DNA of 64,000 nucleotides, taken from Glandiceps talaboti (taxonomy: Eukaryota > Hemichordata > Enteropneusta > Spengelidae). The stretch lies in assembly GCF_964340395.1 (NCBI RefSeq), contig NC_135556.1:3217501-3281500 (forward strand), read 5' to 3'. Shown piece after piece: positions 15,800 to 31,000 of the stretch. A model generated the notes under the pieces. It saw only the letters and a program-made list of their open reading frames with translations. It ran no database searches and had not been told where the DNA came from. Every line of letters starts with the position of its first letter. The stretch's first letter is position 1. A program made the position numbers and the translations under genes.

Positions 15800-17082
15800 G
15801 GAAACACAGAAAAGGGGGATAGTATGGAGTTGAAGATGTGAGAGATCGGAATGGAAGGGAAGGGAGTAGTAGAAGTAAGGGACCGGTCAGTTTCTCCGGC
15901 CTTGGAGTGGGGATGGGTTGGTGGATTTTGCCATCGGGTCGACGAAAGTTCACTGACCCCCTCCCTGTAAAACCGAAAATAGGCACTTAATTCTAGAACA
16001 CGATGACCTACCCCAATATATTACATTTACATGACAGATATTTGACTGCTTGACAATGTCTCGTAAAATACTTCATAAGACAGCACCTATAAACTAGAAC
16101 TTGTTATTACCTTGGAACTCAATATTTGGAAGAAATATATCACAACAAACCACTCCTTCAACTTATCCTGGACGTTACTGCAATTCCAAAAATCACAAAC
16201 TTACGAGAAAGGACAAATATCACCCACCAAATAGAATCTACAGCGATTGTGCTACTCAATTCACCATAAACAGTGCACTTAACTTTCTATCACAACGAGG
16301 CAGTAATTTACCACAGTAATATCACAGGGGCACGTATTATTGCTTAGATTGCCGTTTTCTTAGGAAAATATCGTACGAACCCTGCTGCTACAAATGTATC
16401 AATCTCTATTCTAGTAGAAATATTATACAAGGTTCCCTGTGTATATGCACCTCTCATTGGGAGGGGGTATGGGCTAGGTCTCCCCCTAGAAGGTTTGGGG
16501 GTTTATTTTTCAATAGCGTCACTCCAGGTGAAGTAATATTAAGAAATATAGGTAAGAAAGAAGGACAAGCACAAATACCACAGTTCAGACTAGTTCATAC
16601 CACTGTAGAAATAAATCAAAATCCCCCCCATCCAAAATTTTCAAACCAAGATGACCACACCCCTATCAATTTCAAAAACAGGGTAACCCCTTTACCAAGC
16701 TACCACCCCAAACCCCCAGGCCGAAGAAATTGTCTTTGTTCCTAGGAGGAAGTGATTAAGCATATGTAATTCCATCTCATCCCACCGTGCAATCAATTTT
16801 TAAACCGTCGGGCTGACATTCCAAAGTTAATGTGGATCATTGCAGGTCAACCTCAGCGACCACTATGTCATCATTCACACCAGTATCACCATAATTATGA
16901 TACTTTCACCTTTATGTTTATAATTTTATCAAATAAACTGACAACGCATCTCGTTATATGTTAATGATTGCAGCTGTCGTCTTACTAGTAACTTCACTTC
17001 AATAAAAATAATACATTTGAAATGGTTTGTATGTCTGTTCAAAAAATGTCAATGTGATAGGATTAGTAGGAATGTAGTTACA
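15800..17082. other. Intergenic stretch, nothing recognised
   Basis: A 72-codon frame at 16,101-16,319 shows no family resemblance. C-rich and G-rich patches at 16,440-16,720 look like part of an interspersed repeat but were not resolved. Confidence 0.55.
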
Positions 17083-17487
17083 TTATGTCATCTCATGATG
17101 TAAGATTTACATTATGTCATCTCATGATGTAAGATTTATATTATGTCATCTCATGATGTAAGATTTATATTATGTCATCTCATGATGTAAGATTTATATT
17201 ATGTCATCTCATGATGTAAGATTTATATTATGTCATCTCATGATGTAAGATTTATATTATGTCATCTCATGATGTAAGATTTATATTATGTCAACTCATG
17301 ATGTAAGATTTATATTATGTCATCTCATGATGTAAGATTTATATTATGTCATCTCATGATGTAAGATTTATATTATGTCATCTCATGATGTAAGATTTAT
17401 ATTATGTCATCTCATGATGTAAGATTTATATTATGTCATCTCATGATGTAAGATTTATATTATGTCATCTCATGATGTAAGATTTAC
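17083..17487 (+). repeat. 29-bp tandem array, about 14 copies, with partly palindromic unit
   Basis: The unit ATTATGTCATCTCATGATGT plus AAGATTTAT repeats almost perfectly. Only the first two and last copies have C in the TTTAC end, and one copy has CAACTC. ATGTCAT and ATGATGT give the unit partial dyad symmetry. The homogeneity points to recent expansion. Confidence 0.97.
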
Positions 17488-19394
17488 ATGTGTAGTTTGC
17501 TTTTATACGACTAATATTTATTGTATCGCAAACTGACTGTACGTGGTGAATAGAATTGAAGACTACTTAGGCATAAACAATTGTTTGGTTCCGGTTACCC
17601 AGGTTTCACTGCCGACCCTAAACTTTTTTATGTATTCGTAAAATAAAATCGAGAAAAAATTGTGAAGTCTCGGGAGAAATAGTGGATGAGGAAACTGACA
17701 TCAACTTAAAAAGACAATTATATTCGGTCTCACGGCCTCACTCAAGAGCCAGGGCCAGGAGAGATGCTCACAGCTCCGCGGTCAAAAACCAAGTCCTAGA
17801 TCTCATTCGATGCTATGCTCTATGGTCATTACAATAATTAAATCACAATAAGCCACTTACGGAAGATGAGCTTCCTATTAAATATAACGTAACGGTAACG
17901 ATTTTCATCATTGGCAGCCTTAGGCCTCTATGTACATGCTTGTCTGCATTGCCATGTAGTCCAGAGCCTTTCACCTTTCCAGGATATACGACTGTAATAT
18001 TGGATTCCAGACTAAAAAGTCCCTTAAAATGAAACATTTCTAGACTCTTTAAAAGGACATTGACCCGCTTAGACATGGATTCTATTTGTTAGATTGGTGA
18101 AATGCCCCATAAACAGAAACTTGTATTCACCTATATATAGCCTGATATAGCAATTAATTTGTTAATAAAATATGACATGCCTGTTGATTAAAGTTTCGAC
18201 TTATTTGTAGATAGTAGTTCTTTTGATTCAGGCGGTCACAAGCGTTGTGATTTACCTTCTCGATGTCACGTGACTTTGACAAGGTAACGAACGACCCATA
18301 ATATGGCCAAACAACCACTTCGTAAATATCAAATGAAACGTTATGGGTGATTTTTACATGTATCCATATAGAAAGAATTTCACTTGAAAGATTGATGTAC
18401 TTCACTTTATGGATGGCGGTTGATAGATGTTTGGGTGGACGGATGGATGGATGGATGGATGGTTGGATGGATACATACATGATTTTTGTGTAGATGGGTT
18501 GCAGAATAGATAGCTGGGTGAGTTTTGACGTTATACCCCCCCCCCCGTTTTGTTTTGTTTCCCAACAAACGGCAACGCGAGAGCTTGTCTACCTGACCGA
18601 CCCCATCTTCATTGGTATGAATCGCCTCTCAACGTTTACAAGGAGAGTATTGCATAAGTTTACTTGTAAGAGTTTCGTGTGGTTTTCGATATCCAAGTCA
18701 GTTTACAGCAGCTATACATACCATAGGAATAGTATCTAGAGATTTGATCTGCCGCCTGGGAATTATTAGTATTAAATCTTAAGAATACTCAGCAACGTAT
18801 TCATAAATGTTTAGAGAAAAAATGTTGTTTCCCCCGAGTACTGCCCGGTACGTTGTATCTGGGATGACGAAAACAATATTTCACACGTATGCACTAAGTA
18901 TACCCGGTCACTGACAGTCCAGCTGTGATTATCATTCAAGTTAAAACATATTTTCGCAGCCACAAGATTTGTAAATATTCTTATTTTGTAAAAGTTTGGA
19001 CCATTTCAACATATATTAAATTGAAAAATGACAAAGCAGTTATATTTAAGGTCGCCAAGTTGTAGTGCAACTCCCCCCCCCCCGAAAATTGGCTCCACAT
19101 TTCTTTTTTCAATACACATTATCGATATTATCTGATGGGTTAGGGTTTCACCCTCTCACGGCACTATTTCAAGAAATTATATAACTAAAATTAGAGTGAT
19201 TATGATCCAAGCTGTTAGTTATTGAGAGTTTGTCATTACTGTGTTTCAATAGGTTATTTTCATTAGGGAGCTGTCATTATTTACAGCCGGGGTGGCAGCT
19301 GGAGAAATTGCCGTGGAAAACCAAAAATAAATAAATAAAAAAGATGAGCACCCTTTGCCTATAGTGAAAAATTCGAGCAACCCCCTCCCCAAAC
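17488..19394. other. Intergenic stretch with a (GGAT)n run
   Basis: (GGAT)n at about 18,436-18,475 and C runs near 18,536 and 19,072. No exon was recognised. Confidence 0.6.
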
Positions 19395-20517
<1,123 letters not shown>

Positions 20518-20557
20518 TACCACCACCACCACCACCACCACCACCACCACCACCACC
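20518..20557 (+). repeat. (ACC)n microsatellite
   Basis: About 13 copies of ACC. Confidence 0.95.
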
Positions 20558-20697
20558 GTAAAGTCAATATTGGACACCAAGTTTGAGGGATCAAATGATA
20601 TTGGGTAATAACCATATCTGAAGGTTTCATTATAAAGCTGAAGTTGGGTAAATTTGTTTTTCTTTTTTTTACTTACTTGCTTGCAGATTTAGATATT

Positions 20698-20702
<5 letters not shown>

Positions 20703-20791
<89 letters not shown>
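20703..20791 (+). repeat. (GA)n microsatellite
   Basis: About 44 perfect GA copies. Confidence 0.97.
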
Positions 20792-20793
<2 letters not shown>

Positions 20794-21109
20794 CATAAAG
20801 GTGTATGATAGATATGACCTACTTCGTTCAATACATACCTGAACCAATAAATCACGTTCGCGGGCATATTTGCCACAACGTCAACAGGAGCATTTCATCA
20901 TTGACAGGGCAAAGCCGAGGGCAAACTGTGACTAAAGATCTTCACTGGCTTTACTCTTACAGAATTGCTCAAGTTGACCTCTACCAGTAAGAAAACACAC
21001 ATATGCGTTAATCAGAGTCAAGAAAGTTGGATCATATTACAGATGAAAACACCATGCCGTTTACTCGTCTTTACTGAGAGTATTTTATATTGGCAAACTG
21101 TTTAATCAT

Positions 21110-21985
21110 CTACACTATTCGGTGTCTATCTATTCTACACTATTATTTTGTTGTCTCTCTATTCTACACCATTACTTTGTTGTCTCTCTATTCTACACTA
21201 TTTGTTCTCTCTACTCTACATTATCTGTTGTCTCTCTACTCTACATTATCTGTTGTCTCTCTACTCTACACTATTTGTTCTCTCTACTCTACATTATCTG
21301 TTGTCTCTCTACTCTTACACCATTACTTTGTTGTCTCTCTATTATGCACTATTTGTTCTCTCTATTCTACACTATTTGTTCTCTCTACTCTACACTATTT
21401 GTTCTCTCTATTCTACATTATCTGTTGTCTCTCTACTCTACACTGTTACTTTGTTGTCTTTCTATTCTACACTATTTGTTCTCTCTACTCTACATTATTT
21501 GTTCTCTCTACTCTACATTATCTGTTGTCTCTCTACTCTACACTGTTACTTTGTTGTTTCTCTATTCTACACTATTTGTTCTCTCTACTCTACACTTACT
21601 TTGTTGTTTCTCTATTCTACACTATTTGTTCTCTCTACTCTACACTATTTGTTCTCTCTACTCTACACTGTTACTTTGTTGTTTCTCTATTCTACACTAT
21701 TTGTTCTCTCTACTCTTCATTATCTGCTGTCTCTCTACACTATTTGTTGTCTCTCTATTATTCACTGTTGTCTGTATTCTACACTATTTGTTGTCTTTAT
21801 ACTAGCTGTTGTCTATTCTTCACTATTTGTTGTCTCTCTACTCTACACAGTATATTTGTTGTCTCTCTACTCTACACAGTCTATTTGTTGTCTCTCTACT
21901 CTTCACTGTTTGTTGTCTCTCTATTCTACACTATTTGTTGTCTCTCTACTCTTCACTGTTTGTTGTCTCTCTACTTGACATATTT
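21110..21985 (+). repeat. Degenerate minisatellite of TCTCTACTCTACACTATTTGT type, about 870 bp
   Basis: Units of about 20-30 bp combine CTCTCTA(C/T)TCTACACT with (A/G)TTATTTGTTGT or ATTATCTGTTGT. The unit lacks forward stops, so all three plus frames stay open (up to about 330 codons, repeats of LYSTL/FVLSTLHYLF). No family resemblance and no exon signals. Not a gene. It ends about 540 bp before the P4HA-B start codon. Confidence 0.92.
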
Positions 21986-22522
21986 TGTTAAAGAACGTAT
22001 GTCATCCAACGTGTACAAGTTGTTAACGCAACTGAGACGACTTACGACACCCGACTGTACCATATTTTGGTCTCGCCCTAAGTAGCAAAACGTTCGTCCA
22101 TCCACTGAACACAAGCTATACAATACTTGCTTCATTAATGAAAGACATCTCCGCGTTTACACAGTATTGTACCATTGTCTCATACCCGCCGCGTTTCAAC
22201 GGTTCAACAACTATCCATACGCACTATGTTGCAACCGAATTTGCCAAACTAGCGAGGTTAATTTACCGTGGATTGTGTAATTACTGTCGGTATAATCATA
22301 GTTCTTTTTATGAACGAGTTGATTATACAAACGTTGTTTGACTGCACTTGTCGTTGCAAACACTTGTGCAAGTGTTGACCAGCTGTCACCAATATGTGGA
22401 CGGCTTTTACCTGTTTGCCACGTGTATGTACAGTTCTAGTCTTTTACAAGGTACACATTTAATATGCTATTCAGCAAATACCATCAATTTGTCAATTTTA
22501 GTTATCGGCACCACAGCGCAGA
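21986..22522 (+). promoter_or_regulatory. Probable 5' flank and leader of P4HA-B
   Basis: This is the unique sequence between the minisatellite and the P4HA-B start codon. No clear TATA box is seen. The ATG follows GCGCAGA closely. A spliced 5' leader ending in that AG cannot be excluded, so the transcription start is unknown. Confidence 0.35.
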
Positions 22523-22710
22523 ATGGAGGTAATCGTGAAACCTACTTTGTATGGTGTCCTCCTGCTTGTAACATCGTCGACTCTTGTTAACTGTAATGTG
22601 TTCACAGCTATGAGTCACCTAGAGGAGTCAGTCAGAGTAGAGATCCAACTTGTACAAGTTCTACGGGATTATATTTCAACTGAGGAGCATAGACTTGGTG
22701 AACTTAAACG
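22523..22710 (+). CDS. P4HA: P4HA-B exon 1 (signal peptide and start of N domain)
   Basis: Codes for residues 1-62 plus two bases. A hydrophobic LYGVLLLVTSSTLVNC leader is followed by NVFTAMSHLEESV, matching the mature N-terminus of P4HA proteins. The ATG at 22,523 is the one directly before the leader. Donor gtaagt. Confidence 0.93.
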
Positions 22711-25700
22711 GTAAGTGACACCGTTTGTCAATTCACATTACATATGTCTGTACTGTAGACGGACAAGTTATGGATAGCAAATAACCGAACGGTAATTACA
22801 CATGTATAACCACATCTGACGTTTTGTACAGTACTAAACAAGAAAAGACAAGACAATGCACTAATTTACCCAATTTAGCTACCCTTTGGCTTTAGGCCAT
22901 GTAGTGTTACGTAATACTAATAGTAAAGGCTGTGAGGTCACTTCTAAATCTGACCTTGAAAAGTTGGTTTTACAATGTTATCATGTCAAGTACGATTCAT
23001 ATACACATGAAAAATATGTTGCTGCATAGCATTGCTACCACGATACTGACGAATCTACCCTGTAAAGACACTCGTTATGCTCCTTTAGTGGCCGGAGTGG
23101 TTTATGGCGTATATGTACATTGCTTCAAGTGGCTACCTTTGGAATTTCAAAGTGCTAGAGTTGAAAAGTGGGCTATCAAATAGTAGGAAAACCCCGACGG
23201 CTCCAGATCTGATTATGTTTGCATGGATGACAAAAATCCTATTTCAAAAAGAACGAATAAAACCAGACATGTGGTCTGCATGCAAAATAAACATTGAAAC
23301 AAAACAGTAAATGAAACGAATGTTCGCAGACTTTTTTTTCTGAAAGTAGGTATTTTGAACAAGTGCTCAGTAAGAGTTGAGATTTCCTTGTCATGGAGCG
23401 GAGCATAGTGTCATAAACTTCGTCCACTGTGCCTATTATACCGTGACAAAACGAGATTTACTTCTAAAGTACAAATGTATCCCCAAAACTTGTCGTGGTT
23501 TGGCCATCTCGTTACTTTAGATAGCTTGAGATGCTTGGCTATTTCTAAAGGTTATTAACAATCAGATGAGATTAGGTGATTCCATATTACATAACGCTAT
23601 CTGCTTCTGTTTGACTTAAACCCTGATAAAGTAGTTTTGAAAACAATGAGTCCTTACAGTTTTCCATGCCATCAATATTTGACTCTTTCCTGCACGTACT
23701 TCTAAAGACAAAATGTAGTAGGGTTTGGAATATATTAAAAAAACATGCCGTAATGGCGAGACCGTATTAATTCACCTGTATGAATAATTCACTGACCTGT
23801 AATTAATTATTTGCTTCAAAAATATAAAGAGTTTAATATGTTAGCATTTGCATGGATGTATCGTGGGTGATACTTCCATGGGACTTTCATCTCTAGTTTG
23901 AACCCACGTGCCTGCTAATAGTCTTTTAGTTTAGTTCCAAACAGGACAGTGCATTAAAAACTTCGTTACACTTTTGTAATGGAGTTTTTGATACGTAACA
24001 CGCTGTCCTGTTTGGAACTAGACGTAATAATCTTTACGTTAGCAGTCACTAATCGGTGTTTGATTTCAATTAACGAAAATAGTAGAACTGTGAACGGAAT
24101 CACCTTGATCCAAGGTTACATACATTAAATTCTTCGATGCGATAGCATGGCTTATACCTCTATGATGGTAGGCGTAGTGACAGTGTGGATTCAAGATTAT
24201 ATCGTAGAATACATTGCGTCAAATATGTAGCACATGTTGCACTCACCGGGAGTTGGGGTATCTGTTTTGCTTTGACATCAAAGCGTGCAAAGAAGAGCAG
24301 GATGTTCTACGTGAAAGAATTAGTAGGTTGTTGTTTGGGCTGGCCAATGCGGCGTGACGTCATCGGGTGTACAAACGCTTAACAAATACATGTAACGATG
24401 TGAAGCTTCATGACATATTAAACTTTTGCGAGATACGTTGAATTGTTAGATTTGCAGTCAACATGATATACTATTGCGTCACGGTTACCGGGAGCTAGAT
24501 CAAGACTATTGTAAATAACTAGCATGCTTTGCGAACGTAAAATGGACAAATTAATATAGTGAGCCTCATAGACGAGATGTTTGTTGGCAATATTTGTTGT
24601 CCTTTGACTTCCTAAACTGAAAAAAGTGGGACTAGAAAACATCAATATCCGAACTAAGACGGAGTATCAGAAAGAGTCGCATCGAAGTAATGTTATGATA
24701 GAACAAGACATGCAGACGTATGTAGAGTTGTGATGGACAGACTGTAGAATCGATCTAAAACACACAATTGATGACGTGGGACATAGTTATATATGCAGTG
24801 TGAGAAGTCTAGGCGGGAGTCCAATCACTGCCTCAAGTACTTTTTGCTATAATCATAGACACTTTCGTGTACTAAGGGTCTATGCTACAATACGTGTTTG
24901 TACATCAAGTAGCCGCTTTATACAGTAAGAACGAGATCACAACTGCAAGCATACGCTGCAGGCACAGTGTACAGTGTACATATATAAATACTTGTTAAAA
25001 GGGAGTTCAGCGTTTTACCTCTCGCTCTTTCATCATGGTTTTGTCCTTATTTCTTTCGAATGTTCGTTTTGTACATGGTACATTCTCAGTGAGTTTTCTT
25101 TGCACGGCTTAATTAGAACACATTGTGTATAAACGTCAAATTGAGCTGCAACATGGATTAAGGACGAGTCGTGCGTGATACGAGGTTGCTAAGTAACGGG
25201 CAATCCTGTGAGTCACCGATGATTTGCAGAGTATTAATAGATCCAGTTGAAGACAGTTGGTCAATTTACAAAGATTTCAGACATTCTTCGTCGCTGGTTT
25301 TGAAGTCTTGATTAGATTGAAGTATCTGGCAGCTGAGCCATTAATTTACAGAAGAAAAAAACTAGCGTCAAGTAAAGTACGACTTAGGCTGATTTTATGA
25401 CTGCATTTTCTGACAACAAAAGTGGCGGTACATGATTAGTGAACGTTTCCAGAACGAATAAAATGTGTCTGATACTACCCCTTGCTTAGTTTTGATGATT
25501 TTATTTTTAGTGAACCTCTTCCATGTCAGCCGAAACCACCTTCTGAAATGTATAGAGAAGTTATCAGAAAAGTAATATATGAAATCTTCAATCCCCCCAT
25601 CGTTATAACGCCATCATCAACAATTCTTTAATTTCCATAATCCTTGTCTAAAGTAAAATTATGACAAATTATGGATAGAATAAACAAAATATTTAGGTAT

Positions 25701-27983
25701 TTGAGCAAGAGTTCGATCAGGTTTGTTGCCCGCCAGTACACTTTGCCTAGTGTGACCTATTGGCACATTACATTGGTGGAATGCTATGATTAAAACAACT
25801 GTCGACAGAACTAGTTTTTATACGTGTTGCATAATATGCTTGACAATGTCGTGAAAGACGCTACTTATTTGAGGAAAAAAACCGTCGGTCTGTGTTTTTT
25901 TTCTATAAGGAATGATTCCTCGTTAAAAAGCAGCGTTCACAGTAAAATAAGTTGATTATTACGATTTATACAAATTGCCTAATATGCTAACCCTCGCCCC
26001 ACTAGAACTGAAAAAGTCAATTACTAGAAGTGTGAAAATATAGTATATCGATCAAGAGCACATGACATAAGCAAGCAATCAATCAATCCATCCATCCATC
26101 TATCTATCCATCCATATCCCTCCCTCCCTCCCTCCCTCCATCCAGCCATCCATCAATCAATATCGACACAAAGAATTCACCAGTCTATAATTGGGTAAAA
26201 CGAATGTCCCCAGTCTTCTGTTGCCAGGCTCTCTAGTAGATGTGTAAATGCTCAAATAGGAAATATGTTGGGAGGAAAATGGTATTCACAAAGGCACAGT
26301 AATAGTATCTTAGTTTAACATAATTATTTGTTATTTTCAGAATTTGTTATAAAATATCAGTTGTTGTGTACATGTACGTTCTATTGATATTTTGTCTTTA
26401 GTCAGAATAAAGTGTGTTTATTGTCAGTAAAAGATAGTTATTGGTACAAGCCAACCTTTCAATTTGTAAGATGACATTATTTAACCTTACATTTTACAGC
26501 TTACAAATCAGTCATTACCATATGACTCTTCTCCGTAGATCCAGGGTCCAGGGTCTATGGTGATGTACCGTGTTAGATGTGATGACATAGTTGACCCCAA
26601 GTGACCCTAGCGTATCTGATCTATGCAGCGTTGATGAATATACTGCATGCATATTGACCATGGAATGAAATTTGATATATTTTTCAGATTTTCCGAGACA
26701 TCAACTAAAGCAACAGACGCTGCATTCGAAAACATTGATGAGTTTCTGGCTAATCCTGTAAATGCGTTTTTACTGATCAAGAGATTACACATTGGTTGGA
26801 GTGACGTCATCAATGGAACTCTTAAAACAGCCAATATAAATCATGAAGGTAGGTCCCCTACCTGTCTCGATACTTGCCAAACAGTGAACAAATATGATCT
26901 TTAACCAAAATGTCAACGATTTTTAACATACTATGTATGCTACCATTATAAACGATGCAAAAAGGTTTGGTTATTTGATACCAATGGATTCTGTCTGCAC
27001 AGACGATAAAGAAAGAGTGAAACATTTCAATGTCTTAACATTTGTAGCCTGCCTACACCATGGTTTCTGATTTAGCTTCACTTCTCACTAAACCTGTCTA
27101 CACCATGGTTTGTGATTTAACTTCAATTCTCACTAAACCTGTCTACATCGGTTTGTGATTTAACTTCACTTCTCACTAAACCTGTCTACATCGTGGTTTG
27201 TGATTTAACTTCAATTCTCACTAAACCTGTCTACATCGGTTTGTGATTTAACTTCACTTCTCACTAAACCTGTCTACACATCATGGTCTGTGGCTTCATC
27301 GTGTCACTCACTAATTAGTTAGTCAAACAGACAGGGGAACGTTAGTGAGACGGTGAAGCAAAATAACATATCGCGCTGTAGACTGGCTATAACATCTGGA
27401 AAAGAATCCGGAAAACAAATATTTGTCCAAAACAAGCCATTTTTCACAGACTACCAACAGTTAGACATCTCGTGCTGTTTTAGCCTGTAGATTTCCTGTC
27501 TGTTGAAGCATACTTCCATGGTTGAAGCATACTCGAGTCTTCTTTTGTTTATTTCAAAATGAACGAAACGTTAAGAATGGTATCGGTATTCAAATAATAT
27601 CACAAAGAAATTATTCAATGTGTGAGCAGATGCCAGTGCATGTACTATGTAGTTTTATCCGAACAACTTGAATGTTCTACTCAGGCTAAAATCGAAATGA
27701 ATTAGAGAAATATCTTCAAAAGACCATGTAGCTATACCTCAGACAGTTTTGGTGACTTACTACCAAAGAATAATATCTACGTCATTTTAGTGCATTTGAC
27801 ATTTCATACGTAAAATTATGATTACTATTATGATAAAAGTTATCACATATTAATCAGAATACATGTATATACATTGTACATGATTATAGAGAAATTGGTT
27901 TAGATGAATGCTTTTTGCTGAAACACAGAAAGTTCTTTAAAAAGCTGCTATGTATTCTATACATACCATAATATATATTTACA

Positions 27984-28038
<55 letters not shown>

Positions 28039-31000
28039 TATATAAACTTCTAAATAGATATACAACAGTTGCAATTACAATTATTTCGTACCACTTGTTA
28101 GAGAGTATCCCACTAAGAGTAAACAGACATGGTACTATAAATCACCACTATTTCCCCGTGGAGATGAGTAGGTGTTAAAAAAATGTTCCCTAAAGAGCTG
28201 CGTGTGATGTTTCGCGCCATTAATTCTTGACTTACTATTTCAAATAAGTTCAGTGAAATTTTTTACAACTAATTGATGTATGTGGTATTACAGTTTGTGG
28301 GTTTGATACGTCGCTATGTGTTGGCATCCGCAAAGAACAAAGATAGTCAGTCAGTTTACAGCTGAAAATAGAAATAGTAGATTTGCTTACAGCAAAGAAA
28401 CACTGGCGTGAACTATGCATATAGCTGCTGCAGCAAGCTGGACATCTGGAATAGGAAATACTGGTATATAATTTCATTCTTTAAACCATGCCACGTTTCA
28501 CAGACGATCTGGTTCAAAAGTGTCAAGCGGCGGAAGACTATAAAGTTCCCGTTGAACTTTTGTCCTTTAGTTTACTCATCTCATCTCATCTCTAGGGAAA
28601 ATTGTGTCAGTAAATATTTCAACTTTCTAGTAACAGAGTGCAGTATAAAGAATGGCGTTTACAACATATTAATGAATGGTATATTGAACTTATTAATAGT
28701 GGAAACGCGTGTTCATAATGTATTTTGAAATAAGTCCATTAAACACAATGACACGTAAACCTGGCATTTTGTTTGAAAGACCATAGATATATAATTAGAT
28801 AGATGGACATACATACATACATACATACATACATACATACATACATACACATAGTTTGCAATGTTACAGTATTACTTTAAGAATAGTTTGACAAACTTTG
28901 TTCAGATAAATTTGTTTTAATGTACTCTCAAATACTGGAATATACAGACTTTCATTGCTAGCCTTGTAGACTTAATGGCACTACACTATTTCAGCTATCC
29001 TAAGGGAGCCTTCAGTAATAACAATGGGAGGGGGATAGGGAGTCACTTTTTGCAAATAGTTTATTAATAGATTAAAAATAGTTTATCAATAGATTATCAA
29101 TAGATTATCAATATGTTATTAATAGATTATTAATAGCTAACATACAATTTCCACTTGGCTGCAAAATTATTCCCAAATAAGTATATGAAGTAACATTAAA
29201 TTGTTGATTGCCAAGGAAATAGTCATCATAAATTATTTGAAGCAAGTCTTCTGTTGATTACTTGTACCTACAGTAAGTTTCAGTATTGGAGTCACTATGT
29301 CGTCACAATGTAATAACATTTGGATTGTTTAGAGTAACAGAGTATGAGTCACTAAAACTATCTGATGTCATTAATGAAAATATTGAAAAGCAGTGGACTC
29401 AAGTTACACATTTTTTCAACTCCATTGTTTGATGCAAAGAATGATATGTATTTTCGTAAGTGTTGAGATTTGTGACATGTCTATTTATAAATCCGAAATC
29501 ACCAATTACGCCTTGTCTCTCTTTCTAATATAGTCTAATTTGGCTTTGCTGTCTCACGAAACAAAACACAGACCTCGATGTGCACAGGCTACTGTAGTAT
29601 TAGTATGGATGGGTGGATGAAAGGATGTGTGGACGAGTGGATGGGTGGACGGGTGGGTGAAAGGATGTGTGGATATGATTGATAGATGAATGAATGGATG
29701 GAGGGAGGGAGGGAGGGAGGGAGGGAGGAAAGGAGGGGGAATACACACCCGTTCAAAGTCAGACTGCTCAATAATTGTTATTATGCCATAATTTTTGTCA
29801 TTAGATTTGTTAGTAAATATATCCAAGTATCGAGAACACATTCCAAGTGACCGTGATCTGCAGGGAGCGGCGAAGGCTTTACTTAGACTTCAAGATGTTT
29901 ATAAGGTAGAAACTCAAGAATTTATTAAAGGTAGTATAAAAGGATATACCACAACACCGTTAACTGGCGAGGACTGCTTTGATGTGGGCAGGGCGGCGTA
30001 TTTGTCAGGCGATCATTACCACGTAGAAATCTGGCTTAATACAGCTCTGGAGCAGTTGAAGAAAGAACAAGAAGAAAGAAATACAGATAATGACAACAAG
30101 GTTGCCAAAGCCTTGGATTATTTAGCGTTCTCGCATTACAGGGTATGTACGACTAGAATAAATATGACCGTCAAATCAACAATTTAGTTTGACATCTAGT
30201 CTGCATTGACCTCTGATGTCATCACTCCAAGCATTGCCGATTTATTAGAGATATCGTGCGTTTATCTGTACAATTATTTAGACAAATGATAGAAGAACTA
30301 TTTCTTTTAAGTAAACATCTGTGATCTTTCGGTAAATCATGTTTGAGTACAGAGACAACCAACTGACAAATAGAACGTAAAGGTTTCACTAACTGGTGAC
30401 ATTAAGAGATGATGGTCAATATTACGCTCATAACTACGGAATATAAATCATGTGAGTGTAGAACTAGAAACGTATATCTTGAATTGAAAATGATTAAAAA
30501 AAACTAACAGAGCAAAGAAGAATGAGGATTGGGTATTTATTTTGGGTTTTATAAAGCAATTTTATCATGGCTTCATACTTGAACAAATAAATGCGATTTC
30601 TAACAACATATGCTAAGTCCTTGTCTGTAACTCAATAAAATGTGAAAGAATGATCAAACTGTCAAATGTTTCTTATTGTACGTACAATAATAAACTTTTT
30701 ATTGAGTTACAAACAAGGACTTGACACAGTTGTTTCACATTGATTGTTCAAGTAGGAAGCTATGACAAAATTGCTTTATAAATTTAAAATCCAAACAAAT
30801 ACCCAATGATCATCCATATGGCCACTTTAAAATAAAGTACAAAACTACTGGGCAAATGGATCTAAACTTTGGTGAAGATATTCTTAGTGATGTGTAGATA
30901 AAGATATGTTCATGCATATGACGTGATGATCCATTCAGTGATATTCAAATTAGGTATAAAATGTGACTTTTTAGTAAAAAATCTTTCATTCCAAAACGAC

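Larger units (their letters stand above)
22711..26687 (+). other. P4HA-B intron 1
   Basis: About 4 kb. It holds a palindromic element at about 23,915-24,045 and a TCCA/TCCC microsatellite at about 26,085-26,150. No other exon was recognised. Short frames at 22,932-23,310 and 24,185-24,382 have no family resemblance. Confidence 0.7.
26849..29804 (+). other. P4HA-B intron 2
   Basis: About 3 kb. It contains a 43-48-bp tandem repeat (27,050-27,285), (CA)n, (CATA)n, a 12-bp TTATCAATAGAT repeat (29,060-29,135) and GGAT/GGAG runs (29,600-29,730). No further exon was seen. Confidence 0.7.

Noticed and set aside
15365-15822. Low-complexity frames on both strands
   Set aside because: Translation of the (GA)n-(CAGA)n-(AAAC)n compound microsatellite.
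16101-16319. 72-codon frame that could be a small gene
   Set aside because: No recognised family, no splice or promoter signals, ordinary length for chance frames.
20805-20990. Possible extra exon upstream of P4HA-B
   Set aside because: The peptide does not match any P4HA block.
21090-22085. 331-codon plus-strand frame resembling a hydrophobic membrane protein
   Set aside because: The Leu/Tyr/Ser/Phe-rich text comes from a stop-free degenerate minisatellite. Neighbouring frames give the same peptide shifted. There is no real transmembrane pattern or homology.
24185-24382. 65-codon frame in P4HA-B intron 1
   Set aside because: No resemblance to P4HA or any other family, and it breaks the exon 1 to exon 2 phase.
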